The position numbers and the translations under genes were made by a program. A DNA stretch of 64,000 nt from Sipunculus nudus. Its lineage: Eukaryota > Annelida > Sipuncula > Golfingiida > Sipunculidae. Under the pieces are notes generated by a model that did no database searches, had not been told where the DNA came from, and saw only the letters and a list, made by a program, of their open reading frames with translations. Below, piece after piece: positions 60,983-64,000 of this stretch (position 1 is its first letter; each line of letters begins with the position of its first letter). The DNA is taken from the NCBI GenBank assembly GCA_026874595.1, contig CM049322.1, forward strand, positions 35,149,840 through 35,213,839, given 5' to 3'.

Positions 60983-61262
60983 AAAGTTTACAAAGTGGAC
61001 CTTCACCCGGCCAGCTGGTACGTTTTGAAGGTTACGGCGTACAACGACGCCGGGGTCACGGATTGTATTTTGAAGTTCGCCACAAAGACGTGGCATGGCG
61101 CCACCATACAACCTGTCAGAATCTACCACCAGGAGGAGCTGATGTTCTGGGAGAAAATTCACGTGATGGTCCCCCTGACTGCCGCCATTGTCTCCGTGGT
61201 TGTGTTTACGGTTGCCATCGCGTTATATTGTCGACGCCGGCAGGAAAAACAGATTTATAAAG
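60983..61262 (+). CDS. DSCAM: Dscam exon 27: FN3-6 end, transmembrane helix, juxtamembrane
   Basis: Residues 1545-1637. KVYKVDLHPASWYVLKVTAY completes FN3-6, followed by NDAGVTDCILKFATKTW. A ~22-residue hydrophobic helix (VMVPLTAAIVSVVVFTVAIA, about residues 1605-1626) is followed by the stop-transfer CRRRQEKQ, giving a type I membrane protein with an extracellular N-terminus. Phase 0 to 1, donor AAAG|GTGAGG. Arthropod Dscam1 has two alternative transmembrane exons at this place; only one is seen here. Confidence 0.96.
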
Positions 61263-61733
61263 GTGAGGCATACGCAACACTTAAATAAAGTCAACAATGT
61301 AATGATAATTTTATTTTTCATTTTCTCATTAAATGGCATTCAGAACTTGTGCTTTGATACCTAAATTAGGTAATATTGAACTTAGCAAACTCTCAAGAAA
61401 TTCAAGGAATATATTCTGTAACTTCGGTCTTTTCAGGAACCCCTATTCTGATAAAAAAATGTGTGTGTGTGGGGTGGGGGGGGGGGGAGAGGGGAATAGC
61501 AATTGTTCATAATTTTATAAAATCTTTCTGCATATCTTGTTTATTTTCATAGAGAATGACGTTCTAGTTTATCATTTATATTTGTCTTCCCCACGATTCT
61601 GTCACCTATAAAAAGTCAGGAAAAGTTGAATAGTTTAATTACCATTTTATTACCATAGGTTCTTTGCGGACTAAATAAGCATTTTGGATACATGTATTAT
61701 GTTCTATATATAATGTTTAATTTCTTGCTCCAG

Positions 61734-61946
61734 AGAATGCATCAAATCTGCGCCGTGACCTCACAGCCGAGACCTCTCTGATGTCAGAGTTAAGTAAAGA
61801 GTGTCCAGTCAACCTTGACCCCTCCGAGTCCCAGTACTCACCGGAACCACGACTACAGTACAACATTAACATATTACCTGACAGTGACGTAAACAACACC
61901 AACGAGCAGAACTCAGGCAGCGATACTAGTCTCAACAATGCCGCAG
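61734..61946 (+). CDS. DSCAM: Dscam exon 28: start of cytoplasmic tail
   Basis: Residues 1638-1708. Hydrophilic, Ser/Asn/Glu-rich: ENASNLRRDLTAETSLMSEL, then PSESQYSPEPRLQYNINILP and NSGSDTSLNNAAG. Two Tyr in QYSPEP and LQYNI could be phosphorylation sites; no clear PxxP or SH2 consensus is visible, so partners cannot be named. Phase 1-1, acceptor TTCTTGCTCCAG, donor GCAG|GTAAGA. The reading continues in exons beyond the window; 61947-64000 shows no further exon I can support. Confidence 0.88.
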
Positions 61947-61958
61947 GTAAGAAAATGA

Positions 61959-61961
<3 letters not shown>

Positions 61962-62001
<40 letters not shown>
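61962..62001. repeat. (TA)n microsatellite 16 bp after exon 28 donor
   Basis: About 38 bp of pure TA immediately downstream of the GTAAGA donor. Confidence 0.9.
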
Positions 62002-62364
62002 TAGTTTATATATAATATCAGATCGAGAATGTAAATGAAATCATAGTTAATAATAATGAAAGTCATGTCGGAGGCATCTTAATAAATGTTAAGAGCAAAG
62101 GTCAGTCCAGAAAAAAATAGAATTAAATCAATCAATATATTTTAGATATATTGATTTGAAGACGTTAAGATATTTGAAAAGTATCATGACCACAGCTATT
62201 TTATCCGAAATATATATGATAAAATAACAAAAGCTGAATTAGATCTTATTTTTATATTTCATATGCATGGATTTTATGATGTATTCACAAACTAGAGAAA
62301 GGTTCTTGCAAGTTTGACCTATTGTTTTAGTATTTATTCAATAGATGATTTTTTTTCCGTTTTT

Positions 62365-64000
62365 AGCTCAGCTGACTGAAAGTCATCTGAGCTATAGCGA
62401 TCACTCTTTGTCCGTCGTCCGTCTGTCCGTCTGTCCGTCTGTCCGTCCGTTAACCAGGCACAAATCGTAACCGCTGGACCTAGAACCTTGTAACTTGGGA
62501 TTCTGAGAGGTCCATAAAAAATCTCCTTGGAAACCAGAAATTAGGTCTCTGTTACCCATATCCTTCCAGCTATGTGGCCCCAAAGTACCCCCCAGAAAAG
62601 TCAAAAATTTCATTCAAAAACTTCAATATCTCATCAACTACTTGACTGATGGTCATGATTTTTGGCATACATATTGATCATGAGATGTTACATCACTTCC
62701 TGCAGACTGGTGGCGCCACCTGTATTTTTCGATTTTTTACGAATTTTTTTCTCTATTTTTGAGACCTTTTAAAATGTGAACATCTGTTAACAAGGCACAA
62801 ATCATAAAGACTGGACTTAGAATCTTAATTCTAGACACACTGAGAGGTCCATGAAAAATCTCCTTGGAAACCAGAAATTAGGTCTCTGTTACCCATATCC
62901 TTTGAGCTATGGGGCCCCAAAGTACCCCCCAGAATAGTAAAAAATTTCATACAAAAACTTCAATATCTCAATAACTACATCACTGATGGTCTTCATTTTT
63001 GGCATACATATTGATCATGAGATGTTTGATCAGTTCCTGCAGACTGGTGGCGCCACCTGTACTGTTTGATTTTTTACGATTTTTTCCTCTATTTTTGAGA
63101 CCTTTGAGGATGCTGTCATCTGTTTGTGTGGCACAAATCGTAACGACTGGACCTAGAATCTTCATTTTCGACATACTGAGAGACCTATGAAAAGTCTCCA
63201 TGGAAACCAGAAATTAGGTCTCTGTTACCCATATCCTTCGAGCTATGGGGCCCAAAATTACCCCCCAGAATAGTCAAAAATTTCATACAAAAACTTCAAT
63301 ATCTCATTAACTACATCACTGATGGTCATGATTTTCGACATACATGTTGATCATGAGATGTTTCATCAGTTTGTGCAGACTTGTGGCGCCACCTGTATTT
63401 TTCAATGTTCACGAATTGTTTTCTCCATTTTTGAGACCTTTAAGGATGTAGTTATCTGTCAACAGGGTACAAATCTTAACGACTGGACCTAGAATCTTCG
63501 TTCTTGACACACAGGGAGACCCATGATAAGTCTCCATGGAAACCTGAAATTTGGTCTCTGTTACCCATATCCTTTGAGCTATGGCACTCCAAAGTACAGC
63601 TCAGAATAATGGAAAATTTGATACAAAAGCTAAAGTATCTGAACAACTAATGCAGAGATAACCATAATTGTTTGCATGGATATTGATCATGGAGTGTTTC
63701 ATAAGTTTCTGCAGACTGGTGGCACCACCTGTATTTGTTCGGTTTTTTTTACGAAATTTTTCTGTATTTTTGAGACCTTTAAAGATATGAACATCTGTTA
63801 ACAGGGCACAAATCATAAAAACTGGACCAAGAATCTTCATTCTTGACACACAGGGAGACCCATGAAAAGTCTCCATGGAAACTTGAAATTAGGTCTCTGT
63901 TACCCATATTCTTTAAGCTGTATGGGTCCAAAATACCCCCCCCCCCCCAGAATAATGGAAAATTTGATACAAAAACTGCAGTATTTCAATAACTACAACA
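62365..64000 (+). repeat. Tandem array of ~336-bp monomers with terminal hairpin (family A, opposite orientation, runs off window)
   Basis: Starts with a 13-bp stem (AGCTCAGCTGACT / AGTCATCTGAGCT, 12 of 13 paired, 62365-62393), then GTCC/CTGT microsatellite copies (about 62408-62452). Monomers follow, with landmark GTGGCGCC or GTGGCACC at about 62710, 63047, 63383 and 63719, a 336-bp period. Collinear with the complement of the 12670-15468 array. Lies in the intron after Dscam exon 28. Confidence 0.8.

Larger units (their letters stand above)
46088..61733 (+). other. Dscam introns 6-22 and 24-27, mostly short
   Basis: These introns are 0.24-0.7 kb each, AT-rich and largely featureless apart from the repeats and short motifs listed separately. 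No mutually exclusive exon candidates were found in them by scanning for Cys-x-Trp or YxC Ig motifs in phase. Confidence 0.65.
21952..61946 (+). other. DSCAM: Dscam-family cell adhesion receptor gene (28 exons seen, 3' end outside window)
   Basis: Gene-level entry for the 28 exons below. Joined at GT-AG junctions they form one uninterrupted frame of 1,708 complete codons. The order is signal peptide, Ig1-Ig9, FN3-1 to FN3-4, Ig10, FN3-5, FN3-6, transmembrane helix, cytoplasmic start. This 9 Ig + 4 FN3 + 1 Ig + 2 FN3 layout is diagnostic of the Dscam family, and the helix at about residues 1605-1626 lies close to where it does in vertebrate DSCAM. Diagnostic strings include TLDDQPL in Ig5, LRCGTEYQF in FN3-5 and GGCPIT in FN3-6. 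Family knowledge: a homophilic plasma-membrane receptor for neurite guidance and self-avoidance. Intron phase is 1 at 22 of 27 junctions. No arthropod-like exon arrays are seen. Still missing: 5' UTR exons, most of the cytoplasmic tail and the stop codon. Ortholog versus lineage paralog (Dscam, Dscam-like) cannot be settled here. Confidence 0.95.

Overview
The window is eukaryotic nuclear DNA from an invertebrate animal. It is AT-rich, has GT-AG introns, and is full of microsatellites and degenerate transposable elements. It holds one recognisable protein gene, on the + strand: a Dscam (Down syndrome cell adhesion molecule) family receptor. I reconstruct 28 coding exons, from a signal-peptide start at 21952 to a cytoplasmic exon ending at 61946. 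They join in one open frame of 5,125 nt (1,708 complete codons). The predicted protein has the canonical Dscam order: signal peptide, nine Ig domains, four FN3 domains, a tenth Ig domain, two FN3 domains and one transmembrane helix, followed by the start of a cytoplasmic tail. The rest of the tail lies beyond the window. All ten Ig domains keep the Cys-Trp-Cys core. Ig2 and Ig7 are present once each and Ig3 is a single unsplit exon, so the arthropod-type arrays of alternative exons are absent from the sequence shown. That and the repeat content suggest a non-arthropod marine invertebrate, perhaps a lophotrochozoan such as a mollusc or brachiopod. The assignment is weak.

Layout. Positions 1-21936 are noncoding upstream DNA. 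They hold long ATC/ATT microsatellites, a tRNA-derived SINE (about 3196-3450), hAT-like and pogo/Tigger-like MITEs, a 25-bp inverted repeat (6902-7026), a 2.8-kb tandem array of ~339-bp monomers (about 12670-15468) and two candidate regulatory clusters (16441-16656 and 21222-21840). Intron 1 (9.7 kb) and intron 2 (9.1 kb) are long and repeat-bearing. From exon 3 (41093) on, exons are closely spaced, with most introns 0.24-0.7 kb. After exon 28, a second tandem array (62365 to the window end) starts inside the next intron.

How it fits together. Dscam proteins are homophilic cell-surface receptors for axon guidance and self-recognition. Here 22 of the 27 introns are phase 1, so domain-sized exons are symmetric and could be skipped in frame. 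The most notable non-gene signals are: (i) the two tandem arrays, which are inverted relatives of one element family sharing a terminal hairpin, a GTCC-type microsatellite and a GGTGGCGCCACC palindrome; (ii) a strand-biased motif, GTGAAATNGACAA, clustered just upstream of the first coding exon and recurring in introns; (iii) splice acceptors built from, or copied into, tandem repeats.
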